Assembly: GCF_007743815.1 (NCBI RefSeq)
Contig: NZ_CP036265.1
Coordinates: 5,029,823 to 5,093,822, forward strand
Direction: 5' to 3'
Source: Alienimonas californiensis
GTDB taxonomy: Bacteria > Planctomycetota > Planctomycetia > Planctomycetales > Planctomycetaceae
DNA: 64,000 nucleotides
In this document: in pieces, positions 53,252 to 62,965 of the stretch
Layout: the number at the start of each line of letters is the position of its first letter
Numbering within the stretch: the first letter of the stretch is position 1
Notes under the pieces: generated by a model
Database searches by the model: none
What the model saw: the letters and a program-made list of their open reading frames with translations, nothing else
Told to the model about the DNA's origin: nothing
Position numbers and translations under genes: made by a program

Positions 53252-54628
53252 ATGTTCGCCTCCCTGCTCCTGTCCGCCGCCGTACTCGCCGCGGGTCCCG
53301 CCGACGACGCCGGCGCCGTCCCCGACGGAGCCTCTCCGGCCGAGCGGCCGAACGTGTTGCTGATCCTCGCCGACGATTTGGGAGTGGAGGCGCTGGGCTG
53401 CTACGGCGGCGTCTCCTACGAGACGCCGAACCTGGACCGGCTGGCCGCGGGCGGGCGGCGGTTCGAGTTTTGCTTTTCCAACCCCCTCTGCTCCCCCTCG
53501 CGGGCCGAACTGCTGACCGGCCGCGAGCCGCTGCACAACGGCATCCGGCGGGTAATCTACGACCCGAAGAACCACCGTGAATTCCTCGATCCGGCCCGGG
53601 AGCAGTCGGTCGGAAACCTGTTCCGGGACGCCGGTTACGCCACGGCGGCGGCGGGCAAGTGGCAGTTGTCCTTCCTCACGGAGCGGGACACCCCGGCGGG
53701 GCTGGGCTTCGAACGCTCCCAGTTCTGGCCCATCCAGATCGACGGCGCCCGCACATCGCGGTACGCGGAGCCCTCGTTTTGGGGCGACCGGCCGGACGGC
53801 ACGCGGGGCGGCTGGTCGGTCCCCGGCGGGTACGGGCCGGACGGGTACAACGCCTTCGTCCGCGGACAGATCGACCGGGCCCAGGCCGCGGGCCAGCCGT
53901 TCTTCATCTACTACGCGATGCTGCTGCCCCATTTCCCCTGGGAGCCCACGCCGGGTTCCGAGGACCCGCTGAAGCGAACCGCATCGCTCGCCTCCAGCGA
54001 CCACGGCGACATGAAGTATTTCCCGGACATGGTCGCCTACATGGACCGCCTCGTCGGGCGGACGCTGGACCATCTGGAACGGACGGGGGCGCTGGAGAAC
54101 ACGGTCGTCGTGTTCCTCGGCGACAACGGCTGCCAGCAGGGGATTATTTCGGAACGAAGGATCGACGGGCCCCACGGCCCGCGGACGGTGACGGTCAACG
54201 GCGGCAAGGGCACGCTGACGGACGCCGGCACGCACGTGCCGCTGATCATCTCCTGGCCGGGGACGATCCCGGCCGGGGTCGACGACGGGCTGGTCGAGTT
54301 CAGCGACGTGCTGCCGACGCTCGCGGACTTGTGCGACCTGCCGACGCCCCGCAACCCGATCAACGGCGTGAGCTTCGCCGACCGGCTGGGCGTTCCCGGG
54401 ATGCCGGAGCGGCCGGACCGGGACTGGGTGCACATTCAGGACAAGGCCCAGCGGCAGGTGCGGTCCCGCACGCACATGCTGAACGAGCGGGGGCAGTTCC
54501 GCCCCGTCGTACCGCCGGGGTCGAAGCCGGCCCCGCCGTTGAGCGAGCCGCTCTCGCCGGAGTTGCAGGCAGAGCGCGACCGCCTCGCCGCCGCACTGAA
54601 GGCCGTGGAGACATTCGACGGCCCGTGA
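53252..54628 (+). CDS. Secreted sulfatase, second copy
   Basis: 458 aa with a signal peptide from ATG 53252 (MFASLLLSAAVLAAGPA). Metal site PNVLLILADDLGVEALGCYGG; formylglycine signature C80 in LCSPSRAELLTGR; AAGKWQLSFL; VVFLGDNGCQQG; NGGKGTLTDAGTHVPLIISWPG. It belongs to the arylsulfatase A-type group and differs strongly from the copy at 33933-35606. It must also be activated in trans. Context with PL7 and GH32 suggests sulfated or uronate polysaccharide breakdown. Confidence 0.9.
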   Translation: MFASLLLSAAVLAAGPADDAGAVPDGASPAERPNVLLILADDLGVEALGCYGGVSYETPNLDRLAAGGRRFEFCFSNPLCSPSRAELLTGREPLHNGIRRVIYDPKNHREFLDPAREQSVGNLFRDAGYATAAAGKWQLSFLTERDTPAGLGFERSQFWPIQIDGARTSRYAEPSFWGDRPDGTRGGWSVPGGYGPDGYNAFVRGQIDRAQAAGQPFFIYYAMLLPHFPWEPTPGSEDPLKRTASLASSDHGDMKYFPDMVAYMDRLVGRTLDHLERTGALENTVVVFLGDNGCQQGIISERRIDGPHGPRTVTVNGGKGTLTDAGTHVPLIISWPGTIPAGVDDGLVEFSDVLPTLADLCDLPTPRNPINGVSFADRLGVPGMPERPDRDWVHIQDKAQRQVRSRTHMLNERGQFRPVVPPGSKPAPPLSEPLSPELQAERDRLAAALKAVETFDGP

Positions 54629-54685
54629 ACGCTCCGTCGCGGCGGACGTTCTCTCACCGTTCCTTACCCCCGCTGAAAGCCGCCC

Positions 54686-55126
54686 GTGGGCGTCATCGCC
54701 GATTTCGTCTCCGCCGCGAACGCCGGCGAGCTGCCGCGGGCCGTATGCCGATTGGAGAGCGGGTGGGTGGTGCTGGGCGATCCGCAGGTGTTGCCGGGCT
54801 ACTGCGTGCTGTTGGCGGACCCGGTGGTCGGCACGTTGAACGATCTGAGGGGCGACCGGCGGGCGGCGTACCTGGCGGACATGGCCCGCGTCGGCGACGC
54901 CGTGCTGGCCGTCACCGGCTGCGTGCGGGTGAACTACGGCATTCTCGGCAACGTCGCCCCGGAGCTGCACGCCCACGTCTTCCCCCGCTACGCCGACGAA
55001 CCGGACGACCTGCGGCTCAAGGCGGTCTGGCACTACGAATGGAACGTCGCCCCGCCCTTCGCCGAGGCCGAGCACGGCGCTCTGCGGGACCGGTTGCGAG
55101 CCGAACTGGTTGATCCGCCGTCCTGA
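54686..55126 (+). CDS. HIT-family nucleotide hydrolase/transferase-like protein
   Basis: 146 aa from GTG 54686. The HIT fold is clear: GYCVLLADPVVGTLNDL, RVNYGILGNVAPELHAHVFPRY. In the H-x-H-x-H-x-x signature the first position is Glu (E93), with H95 and H97 kept. Several bacterial HIT branches replace this first His, so activity is still possible. Likely acts on a nucleotide such as Ap4A. Downstream of the sulfatase in the same orientation. Confidence 0.82.
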   Translation: MGVIADFVSAANAGELPRAVCRLESGWVVLGDPQVLPGYCVLLADPVVGTLNDLRGDRRAAYLADMARVGDAVLAVTGCVRVNYGILGNVAPELHAHVFPRYADEPDDLRLKAVWHYEWNVAPPFAEAEHGALRDRLRAELVDPPS

Positions 55127-55191
55127 GCGCGGTCGGTCGCAACGCTCGGCGGCCGGCGGCAGACTACGACCGCCTCCATTCGAAAGTGCCG

Positions 55192-57390
55192 ATGTCTTCG
55201 TTCCCGCCCGCGGCCGTTCTATTCGCCCTGACCTTCGCCGTGGCGGCCGCCGCGGAGCGGCCGGACGTCGTGGTGGCCGACTTCGAAGCCGCCGACTACG
55301 GCGAGTGGACGACGACCGGCGAGGCCTTCGGCGACGGCCCCGCCGCGGGGACGCTGCCGGGGCAGATGCAGGTCGACGGTTTTGAGGGCCAGCGGCTCGT
55401 CAACAGCTTTCACGGCGGCGACGGGGCGGTCGGCACGCTGACCTCCCCGCCGTTTGAAGTCTCGCGGGACCACCTGAACCTGCTGGTCGGCGGCGGCGGG
55501 TACGAGGGCGAGACCTGCGTGAACCTGCGGATCGACGGCAAGGTCGTGCGAACCGCCGTCGGCCCGAACCTCCGGCCCGGGGGCCGCGAGCGACTCCTGC
55601 CGCGGACGTGGGACGTGAGCGAGTTCGCCGGCCGCACCGCCCGCATCGAGATCGTCGACGCCCGCCGCGGCGGCTGGGGGCACATCAACGTCGATCAGAT
55701 CGTGCACTCGGACGCGGCCGCGGACGTCCCCCCGCCGCCGGTGACGCTGGAGCGCCCGCTCGTCGTGGACGGTTCGCACCTGCTCGTGCCGATCGCCAAC
55801 CCCGGCGCCGGCGGGGAGACCGTGCGGCTGGGGCTGTTCGACGGGGATCGGGCCGTGCAGACCTTCAACGTCTCCCTGCCGCTCGACGGCGAACCGAACT
55901 GGACCGCCGCCTACCCGCTGAACCATTTCGATGTCGCCGGCCGGACGCTCACGCTGAAGACGGCGGGCGAGCCGGTGAACCCGCACGTGGCCGCCGCGTT
56001 CGAGGCGATCGCCGTCGGCCCGGAGAGCCGGGCGCTGGGGCCGGCCGACTGGACCCGGCCCTACCGCAACGCCTTCCACCTCGCCCCGCGGCGGGGGTGG
56101 AACAACGACCCGAACGGCCTCGTCTATCACGACGGGCTGTGGCACGTCTTCTACCAGTACAACCCGTTCGGGATCGAATGGGGCAACATGCACTGGGGGC
56201 ACTACACGAGCCCGGACCTGACCGCCTGGACCGAACGGCCGATCGCCCTGTTCCAGAACGGGCCCGACGACGCGATGTTCTCCGGCGGCGGGTTCGTGGA
56301 CGCGAAGAACTCCGCGGGGCTGGGCGCGGGGCGGCTGTTCGTGGCCTTCACCAGTACCGGCCGTGGCGAGTGCCTGGCCCACAGCGCCGACGGCCTGACG
56401 TTTACGGAGTTGCCGGAGAACCCGGTCGTGAAGCACACCGGCCGCGACCCGAAAATCTTCCGGCATGAGCCGACGGAGCATTGGGTCATGGCCGTCTACC
56501 AGCAAGAAGAAACCGCCGAGACCCGGGCCGTGCCGCAGTCCCCGGCGTCGGCAGCCCGCGAGGCCGACCTGCGGACGGCCCAGATCGCCTTCTACCGCTC
56601 CGCGGACCTGCGAACTTGGGAACGCACGGGCGCCTTCACCCACCCGAACCGCCGCAGCGTGTTCGAGTGCCCGGAACTGTTCGAACTGCCCGTCCTGAGC
56701 GACGGCGGACCGACCGGGGAAACGCGGTGGGTCCTGTACGGCGCCGACAACCGGTATTTTCTCGGCGACTTCGACGGAAAGACGTTCGCCGCCGACAGCG
56801 GCCCGCACGGGGACACGCACGGGGCTTTCTACGCCGCCCAGACCTTCAACAACGCCCCGGACGGCCGCCGCATCCAGATCGGCTGGCTGCGGACGGCGCT
56901 GTACCTGGACCGCTTCCCGGACCAGACGGTCAACCAGTGCCTCTCGCTGCCGCACGAACTGACCCTCCACGCGACCCCGGACGGCCCCCGCCTGCGGTTC
57001 ACGCCGGTCGCGGAGGCGGAGAACCTGCGGACCGACCTGCGGGCAGAGGGCGAGGACCTCTCCGCCGAGCAGGCCGCCGAGTTGCTGACCGCCGCCGCCG
57101 CCGCGCCGTCGGAAACGCTGGTGACGTTCGCCGAGGGGGGCCGGCACACGCTGACGATCGACGGCGTCGACGCCAGCTTTGAGGGGACCTCCGCCCGCAT
57201 CTTCACCGATCGCACGGTCGCGGAGATCTACGTCGACGGCGGCCACCGGTACGTCGTCCGCACCCGCCCGGACGCCGCCTTCCAAGACGCCGTCTCCCGC
57301 GTGGCCCCGGGCGATCGGGTCGCGTCGCTGCGGGTGTACGGGTTGAAGTCGATCTGGCCGCCCGCCGCATCAGGGTCGCCCGCGGAGTAA
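55192..57390 (+). CDS. Glycoside hydrolase family 32 (fructan/sucrose hydrolase), secreted
   Basis: 732 aa. The signal peptide is at ATG 55192 (a GTG 6 nt earlier is possible). An N-terminal beta domain of about 140 residues (VVADFEAADYGEWTTTGEAF) resembles the one found before exo-inulinases/levanases. A second beta region follows. The five-bladed GH32 propeller spans about 285-590: nucleophile D306 in WNNDPNGLVYH, transition-state D419 in TGRDPKIF, acid/base E492 in FECPELF. A C-terminal beta-sandwich includes the FTDRTVAEIYVDGG motif. It should release fructose from inulin, levan or sucrose. Confidence 0.92.
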   Translation: MSSFPPAAVLFALTFAVAAAAERPDVVVADFEAADYGEWTTTGEAFGDGPAAGTLPGQMQVDGFEGQRLVNSFHGGDGAVGTLTSPPFEVSRDHLNLLVGGGGYEGETCVNLRIDGKVVRTAVGPNLRPGGRERLLPRTWDVSEFAGRTARIEIVDARRGGWGHINVDQIVHSDAAADVPPPPVTLERPLVVDGSHLLVPIANPGAGGETVRLGLFDGDRAVQTFNVSLPLDGEPNWTAAYPLNHFDVAGRTLTLKTAGEPVNPHVAAAFEAIAVGPESRALGPADWTRPYRNAFHLAPRRGWNNDPNGLVYHDGLWHVFYQYNPFGIEWGNMHWGHYTSPDLTAWTERPIALFQNGPDDAMFSGGGFVDAKNSAGLGAGRLFVAFTSTGRGECLAHSADGLTFTELPENPVVKHTGRDPKIFRHEPTEHWVMAVYQQEETAETRAVPQSPASAAREADLRTAQIAFYRSADLRTWERTGAFTHPNRRSVFECPELFELPVLSDGGPTGETRWVLYGADNRYFLGDFDGKTFAADSGPHGDTHGAFYAAQTFNNAPDGRRIQIGWLRTALYLDRFPDQTVNQCLSLPHELTLHATPDGPRLRFTPVAEAENLRTDLRAEGEDLSAEQAAELLTAAAAAPSETLVTFAEGGRHTLTIDGVDASFEGTSARIFTDRTVAEIYVDGGHRYVVRTRPDAAFQDAVSRVAPGDRVASLRVYGLKSIWPPAASGSPAE

Positions 57391-57569
57391 GGGTGCGGGC
57401 CAAGGGCAGCCCCCACGGATCGGCGAGGTGACCCGAGGGGGCCGAAGTTCCCGCTTTGAGAGTCGGCGACCCGTTTTTCTCCTCCCCGCCGAATGCGCGA
57501 CTGCGCGATCGGCGGACGGCGTTACGATCGGAATCGCTCCCGGCGGCGCCAGGCGTCGGGCACAAGCAG

Positions 57570-57590
57570 GCCCGGGACGGAATCCCGGGC
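57570..57590 (+). promoter_or_regulatory. Perfect 8-bp hairpin ending 10 nt before the SpoIIE gene start
   Basis: GCCCGGGA (57570-57577), loop CGGAA, TCCCGGGC (57583-57590). It occupies the position where a ribosome site would be, so it may control translation, or be a terminator-like stem without Ts. Confidence 0.45.
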
Positions 57591-57600
57591 GTAGAACCAT

Positions 57601-59553
57601 TTGACCGTGCACGATCAACTCGAAGCCGTCGCCGATCCCGTCGACTCGCTGTTCTCCGCCTCCGCATCAATCTCGGAACGGGAGCTGGACGGGAGCGCGC
57701 TGGCGGACGCCGTGCTGCGTGAGGCGCCCGTCGCCGTGCTCGTGGCGGATCGGGAGGGCGTCGTGCGGCTGGCGACACGGGAGATCGAACGCCGCTTCGG
57801 CTGGGCCGCCGGCGCGTTGGAGGGACGGTCGATCGCGGAGTTGATCCCTGATCGAAACGTGTCCCGCCATCGGGCGTTTTGGAGCCAGTTTTTCGAGGCT
57901 CCCCGGCCGCGGACCTTTCCCGCCTCCGCGGGGCTGACCGCCCTCTGCCGCGACGGCGAGGAACTGCCGATCGCCCTGCGGCTCGCCCCGCTGACGGTGG
58001 ACGGGGAATCGCTGGCCGTCGCCGTCATCGAGGACGTGAGCGACGTTCAGGAAGAGGCCGCTGTCTCCCGTCGGCAGGATCGCACCCTGCTGACGTTTCT
58101 GAATCACTCCCCCGCGGTGATCTACCTGAAAGACGCCTCCGGCCGCTACCTGATGGTGAACCGGCAGTTCCTCCAGATCTTCGGCCGGACGATTGAGCAG
58201 GTCGTCGGCCACGGCGAGGAGGGGATCCACCCGCCGGAGATCGCCGAGCAGATCCGCCGGAACGACCGCGCGGCGCTGGAGGGCGGCAACCCGGTGCGGT
58301 TCGACGAAACCGTCGAGCACACCGACGGCCCCCGGGACTACCTCTCCGTAAAGTTCCCGATGCGGGACTCCGCCGGGCGCATCTGGGGCCTGGGGGGCAT
58401 CTCCACCGACGTGACCGAGCGTAACCGGGCCGTCGCGCAGGCCGTCCAACTGGGCACCCGGCTGGAGATGATCCTCAACTCCGTCGGCGAGGGGGTCTAC
58501 GGTCTGAATCTGGACGGGCGGATCACGTTCGCCAACCGGGCCGCGGCGACGATGCTGGGCTGCGGAGTGTCCGATCTGGAGGGCCGTCCGCACGGCGAAG
58601 CCGTGCGGCACACCCGCCCCAACGGGGTCGGCTATCTGCCGGAGACCTGCCCGATCCTGGCCGTGCTGCGAGACGGGGAGCCGCGCTCGTCGGACGACTG
58701 CCTGCTCTGGCGATCGCTGGGCAACAGCTTTCCCGCCGCCTACGAGTGCGCCCCGCTGCGGACCGGCGGGGAGGTCGTCGGGGCGGTGGTGACCTTTCGA
58801 GATCTCACCCGCGAGCGGGAGCGCGACCGCGTCCGCCGGGAACTCTCCGCGGCCCGGGCGGTGCAGAAGCGGCTCTACCCCTCCGGCCCCCCGCGGGTGC
58901 CGGGGTTGGACGTCGCCGGCGCTGTCTTCCCCGCCGAGGAAGCCTGCGGCGACTACTACGACTTCGTCCTCCAACCCGACGGCACCCTAGCCCTCGCGGT
59001 GGGCGACGTCTGCGGTCACGGACTGGGCCCGGCGCTGGTGATGGTCGAGGCCCGGGCCTTCCTCCGCGCCGGCCTGGCCCCCGGCCGCAGCCCGGCGGAG
59101 GTGCTGACCCGCATGGAGCGGCAGATTTCCCCGGACCTCGGCCCGCTGTTCCTCACCCTGCTGTTGGGCGTGCTGGACCCGCAGGCCCGCACGTTCGATT
59201 ACGCCGCCGCCGGCCATGTGGGTTACCACCTGCCGATCGGCGGTCCGCCGGTACGGCTGGAGAGCACCGCCCCGATCGTCGGCCTGCTGCCGGAGCCGGA
59301 GGTCGAATCCGGGCCCACGGTGCGGCTGTCCCCCGGCGATCTCCTGCTGTTCCCGACGGACGGCCTGGAGGAGACGATGAACGCGGAGGGCGAGCAGTTC
59401 GGACCGGAGCGCATCCTGCAGACCGCCGCGGAGCTTCGCGACCGTTCGGCGGCCGAGATCGTGGCCCGTCTGAACGAAGCCGGGCGGCGCTTTCGCGAGC
59501 CGCAGCCGCAGGCGGACGACGTCACGATCGTGATCGTCAAGGTGGAGCGATAG
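57601..59553 (+). CDS. PAS-PAS-PAS-SpoIIE (PP2C) phosphatase
   Basis: 650 aa from TTG 57601 (GTG 57607 is an alternative). Three PAS domains at about 40-155 (VLVADREGVVRLATREIERRFGW), 165-280 (NHSPAVIYLKDASGRYLMVN) and 290-405 (VGEGVYGLNLDGRITFANRAA). A short coiled coil follows, then a SpoIIE/RsbU phosphatase at about 440-648 with EEACGDYYDFV, VGDVCGHGLGPALVM, FDYAAAGHVGYHL and DGLEETMN. Metal-binding Asp residues are present. It probably dephosphorylates an anti-sigma-factor antagonist in a stress partner switch; no partner gene is in the window. No membrane segment, so sensing is cytoplasmic. Confidence 0.9.
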   Translation: MTVHDQLEAVADPVDSLFSASASISERELDGSALADAVLREAPVAVLVADREGVVRLATREIERRFGWAAGALEGRSIAELIPDRNVSRHRAFWSQFFEAPRPRTFPASAGLTALCRDGEELPIALRLAPLTVDGESLAVAVIEDVSDVQEEAAVSRRQDRTLLTFLNHSPAVIYLKDASGRYLMVNRQFLQIFGRTIEQVVGHGEEGIHPPEIAEQIRRNDRAALEGGNPVRFDETVEHTDGPRDYLSVKFPMRDSAGRIWGLGGISTDVTERNRAVAQAVQLGTRLEMILNSVGEGVYGLNLDGRITFANRAAATMLGCGVSDLEGRPHGEAVRHTRPNGVGYLPETCPILAVLRDGEPRSSDDCLLWRSLGNSFPAAYECAPLRTGGEVVGAVVTFRDLTRERERDRVRRELSAARAVQKRLYPSGPPRVPGLDVAGAVFPAEEACGDYYDFVLQPDGTLALAVGDVCGHGLGPALVMVEARAFLRAGLAPGRSPAEVLTRMERQISPDLGPLFLTLLLGVLDPQARTFDYAAAGHVGYHLPIGGPPVRLESTAPIVGLLPEPEVESGPTVRLSPGDLLLFPTDGLEETMNAEGEQFGPERILQTAAELRDRSAAEIVARLNEAGRRFREPQPQADDVTIVIVKVER

Positions 59554-59599
59554 GTCGGGCTCGTCGTGGGCGTCGTTGTGGCCCCGGCGGGGCGGCCGC

Positions 59600-59605
59600 C
59601 ATAGT
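59600..59605 (+). promoter_or_regulatory. Candidate -10 hexamer (CATAGT) 6 nt before S9 peptidase ATG
   Basis: CATAGT, spacer GGCGGC, then ATG 59612. It has the same spacer sequence as at 16537-16542 and no Shine-Dalgarno. Weaker hexamer than the other cases. Confidence 0.35.
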
Positions 59606-59611
59606 GGCGGC

Positions 59612-62125
59612 ATGACCGCTTCGCTCCTTCTGCTCGCCCTGATCCTTCCGACAGCGGCGGAGGACGGCCCGGCGAACGTTGGCGCCGACCGGCCGTTCGC
59701 CGACTTCGACGCGGCGTCGGCCTGGGTGGGAACGACCGGCGGCGGCGTCTTCCGCGACCGCGTCCGGCCGCAACCAATCGAGGGGACGCCGGACTTCTGG
59801 TATCGGATCGAGACCGGCCCGGGCACGGCCGAGTTTTTGCTCGTGCGGCCCGCCGACGGGGTGCGGGAGCCGGCCTTCGATCACGCCGCGGTCGCCGCCG
59901 CCCTCTCCCGCCGCGGGGGGGAACGGGTCCGGCCGGACGCCCTGCCCTTCCGCTCCGTCACGTTCCCCGACGGCCCGGACGGCCCGGTGCGTTTCCGCGC
60001 CCGCGGCGCCCGCTGGGAGATCGACGGGACCGAGGTGCGACGGATCGACGAACCCGGCGACGCGGTGGAGCGGGGCTCCTACGGCGTGGAGTTTCTGAAC
60101 CGGCCCCGCCCGTCCCGCAGCGGTTCCGAGACGAACGTCACGTTCGTCAATCGCACCGCCGGGCCGATCGCCCTGTTCTGGCTGAACGACGGCCAGGAGA
60201 CCGGCTACGGACAGATCCCCGCCGGCGAGCGCCGCGGCCAGCACACCTACGCCGGACACGTCTGGCGGGTTCGCGACGCCGCCGGCGAGTCGCTCGCCGT
60301 GGTGGTGGGCACGGAGCAGGACGGCGTGGCCGTCATCGACGGCCCGATGGCGGGCTCCGATCCCGAGTCGCCCCCCGCCGCGCCGGAACGCGCCTCGCCC
60401 CCGCCGATTCGCCTGCGGGACGGAAACGTGTTCCTGACTGCCACCGGCCGCCGCCTGACGGACGCCGACGCCAAGCCCGTGCCGGAGGGCTATCGAAAGA
60501 TCCTCTACCGCGGCCCGGTCCTCACGAGCCCGGACGGCCGGACGGTCGCCGTGCAACGGGCAGTCGTCGCCCCGGTCCGCGAGATCACGCTGACGCCCGA
60601 CGGCGCCGAGCCGATTCGCCTCGACTATCCGAAGCCGGGGGACCTGCGGGACCAATCCACGCCGGTCTTCTTCGACGCCGCCACCGGGGAGCGGGTCGAC
60701 GTGCCGACGGAGCGGCTGCCGGACCAGTTCTCCCTCGGCCGTTGGCGCTGGTCGGCGGACGGCGAGGAGCTGTTCTTCCTGCACAACCCGCGGGGGCACC
60801 GGTTCCTGCAGATCCTCGCCGCAAACCGGGAGACCGGCGCCGTGCGGGTCGTGGTGGACGAACAGAGCGACACGTTCGTCGATTACTCCCAGAAGACCGA
60901 ACTGCACTGGCTGCCGGTCACAGACGGCGAACCGGAAACGCTGCTGTGGGCCAGCGAACGCAGCGGCTGGAACCACCTGTACCGCATCGACGCCAAGTCG
61001 GGCGCGGTTCTCAACGCCGTCACCGCCGGCGAATGGGTCGTGCGGCGGGTGGAGAAGATCGAGGACGGCCGCGTCTGGTTCACCGCCCTCGGCGTGGTCC
61101 CGGGGCAGGACCCGTATTACGAGCACCTGTGCCGGGCGAACCTCGACGGGTCCGGGTTCGTCACGCTCACCTCCGACGACGCGAAACCCGGCGACGGCAC
61201 GCACGAGTGGGAGTTTCTGAGCGACGGGGCGTACCTCCTGGATCGGTTCAGCCGCGTCGACCTGCCGCCGGTGACCGTGCTGCGGGACGCGGAGACCGGC
61301 GCCCTCCACTGCGAACTAGAACGGGCCGACGCCGCCGCCCGCCTCGCCACCGGCTGGCGACCGCCCGTGCGGTTCTCCGCGAAAGGCCGCGACGGCGCGA
61401 CGGACATCCACGGGACCGTCACCTTCCCGCCCGGGTTCGACCCGGACGCCGCGGAGCGCGGCACGGTTCCGATCCTCGACAACGTCTACGCGGGCCCCCA
61501 CGGTGCGTTCGCCCCGAAGGCGTGGGGCGACGCCCGGCATGTGCGGGAACTGGCCGCGCTGGGCTTCGCGGTCGTGCAGTGCGACGGGATGGGCACGAAC
61601 TGGCGGAGCAGAGCGTTCCACGACGTCTGCTGGCGGGACCTGGCGGACTCCGGGTTCCCCGACCGCGTGCGGTTCATCCGCGCTCTCGCCGGGGCGTATC
61701 CAGCGCTCGATCGGGAGCGCGTCGGCATCTACGGCGGTTCGGCCGGCGGGCAGAGCGCCCTGCGGGCGCTGCTGTCGCACGGCGACCTCTACAAAGCCGC
61801 CGCGGCGGACTGCGGCTGTCACGACAACCGGGTCGACAAGTTGTGGTGGAACGAGGCGTGGCTGGGGCGGCTCGGCCCGCACTACGACGACAGCTCCAAC
61901 GTCCGCGACGCCGCCCGACTGCAGGGCGACCTGTTGCTGACGCTCGGGGGGATGGACCGCAACGTCGACCCCGCCTGCACCCTCGAAACCGCCGCCGCCC
62001 TCGAGGCCGCCGGCAAGGAGTTCACCTTGAAGATCTACCCAGAGGGCGGCCACGGCGTCGGCGAGCGGGACGACGCACGCCGACTGCGGGCGGAGTTCTT
62101 CCGGCAGACGCTCGGCCGGCGTTGA
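59612..62125 (+). CDS. S9 (DPP-IV-type) serine peptidase with VHL beta-like insert, secreted
   Basis: 837 aa from ATG 59612, with a signal peptide (TASLLLLALILPTAAEDG). Residues about 172-240 resemble the von Hippel-Lindau beta domain: TNVTFVNRTAGPIALFWLN, a mid segment ending IPAGERR, and HTYAGHVWRVRDAAG. A DPPIV-like beta-propeller follows (about 260-560), then the alpha/beta hydrolase with triad S710 (GIYGGSAGGQSA), D782 (GGMDRNVDP) and H814 (GGHGVGE). It is an exported oligopeptidase; the VHL-like domain may bind substrate or another protein. It ends 9 bp before a convergent gene. Confidence 0.87.
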   Translation: MTASLLLLALILPTAAEDGPANVGADRPFADFDAASAWVGTTGGGVFRDRVRPQPIEGTPDFWYRIETGPGTAEFLLVRPADGVREPAFDHAAVAAALSRRGGERVRPDALPFRSVTFPDGPDGPVRFRARGARWEIDGTEVRRIDEPGDAVERGSYGVEFLNRPRPSRSGSETNVTFVNRTAGPIALFWLNDGQETGYGQIPAGERRGQHTYAGHVWRVRDAAGESLAVVVGTEQDGVAVIDGPMAGSDPESPPAAPERASPPPIRLRDGNVFLTATGRRLTDADAKPVPEGYRKILYRGPVLTSPDGRTVAVQRAVVAPVREITLTPDGAEPIRLDYPKPGDLRDQSTPVFFDAATGERVDVPTERLPDQFSLGRWRWSADGEELFFLHNPRGHRFLQILAANRETGAVRVVVDEQSDTFVDYSQKTELHWLPVTDGEPETLLWASERSGWNHLYRIDAKSGAVLNAVTAGEWVVRRVEKIEDGRVWFTALGVVPGQDPYYEHLCRANLDGSGFVTLTSDDAKPGDGTHEWEFLSDGAYLLDRFSRVDLPPVTVLRDAETGALHCELERADAAARLATGWRPPVRFSAKGRDGATDIHGTVTFPPGFDPDAAERGTVPILDNVYAGPHGAFAPKAWGDARHVRELAALGFAVVQCDGMGTNWRSRAFHDVCWRDLADSGFPDRVRFIRALAGAYPALDRERVGIYGGSAGGQSALRALLSHGDLYKAAAADCGCHDNRVDKLWWNEAWLGRLGPHYDDSSNVRDAARLQGDLLLTLGGMDRNVDPACTLETAAALEAAGKEFTLKIYPEGGHGVGERDDARRLRAEFFRQTLGRR

Positions 62126-62134
62126 CCCCGCCGT

Positions 62135-62809
62135 TCAACGAGCGGCGGCGGGCTGGGCGGCGTCCTTCAGCGCCGTGCGGACGGCTTGGGCGACGGCCTT
62201 CGCCAGAACCTCGGAGCCCTCGTCCGTGAAGTGCACGTTCCGCGGCTTCTGCCACTTGGCGAGGTCCGCCGAGGCGACGGCGTGCAGGTCGTTCACCTGC
62301 ACGTCACGGCCCTTCACGACCTCCGCGGCGAGGGCGTTGTACTTCACCGCGTCCCCGCCGATCCGCCCGTGCGAACCCTGCGGCACGGGCGTCGTCGTGG
62401 CCCAGATCACCTCGGCCCCGGTCTTCTCCAGGCGATCGAACAGCAGGGTGAGGTTCTTGCGGTACTCCTCCGGCGGGACCTGTTGGGTTCCCTGCTCCAC
62501 CGGGACGAGTTTGCCCGCGGCGTCCATGTATTTCAGATCGTGCAGGCCCCAGTTGACGTGGATCACGTCCCACTCCTCCTCGCCCAGCCAATCGTCGAGT
62601 TGGACGAGGCCGTGTTTCGTCGCGGCGCCGTTGCCGGGGATGCGGTACACGTTCGCCTCGCCGGCCAGTTCCTTTCGCACCGGGTCGGTGTAGCCGATTG
62701 AAATGGAGTCCCCGATCAGCAACACCCGCGGCAGCGCGGGGTCGACGGTGGCGGGCGCGGCGGCCGGCGGGGCGAACGCGGGCAGGAGCAGGGCGAGGAC
62801 GGGCAGCAT
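62135..62809 (-). CDS. SGNH/GDSL hydrolase, secreted
   Basis: 224 aa, signal peptide from ATG 62809 ([18 protein letters not shown]). SGNH blocks: [12 protein letters not shown] (Ser nucleophile), [11 protein letters not shown] (Gly), [10 protein letters not shown] (Asn) and [17 protein letters not shown] (catalytic His). Probably an esterase acting on an acetylated polysaccharide, fitting the neighbouring carbohydrate enzymes. TATCCT near 62847 on the minus strand is a possible -10. The longer open frame upstream is antisense to the AIM24 gene and is rejected. Confidence 0.9.
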   Translation of the reverse strand: MLPVLALLLPAFAPPAAAPATVDPALPRVLLIGDSISIGYTDPVRKELAGEANVYRIPGNGAATKHGLVQLDDWLGEEEWDVIHVNWGLHDLKYMDAAGKLVPVEQGTQQVPPEEYRKNLTLLFDRLEKTGAEVIWATTTPVPQGSHGRIGGDAVKYNALAAEVVKGRDVQVNDLHAVASADLAKWQKPRNVHFTDEGSEVLAKAVAQAVRTALKDAAQPAAAR

Positions 62810-62965
62810 CGGGGAGCCTTCTGGAACGGGGCGAACGCCGTCAGGATAACGCAACAGCCGACGGCGATCCGTCCCGCAGGCGACGACGTCCCCGTCCCGG
62901 CGGCGTGAACCGCCGCGTTTTGCGGTGCGTTCCCGTTCCGTCCCCTCCCCCGCAAAGGCCCGCAG

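Noticed and set aside
52946-55075. 709-aa minus-strand open frame opposite the nitrilase-sulfatase-HIT genes
   Set aside because: It spans three genes with complete active sites on the other strand and has no recognisable motif itself.
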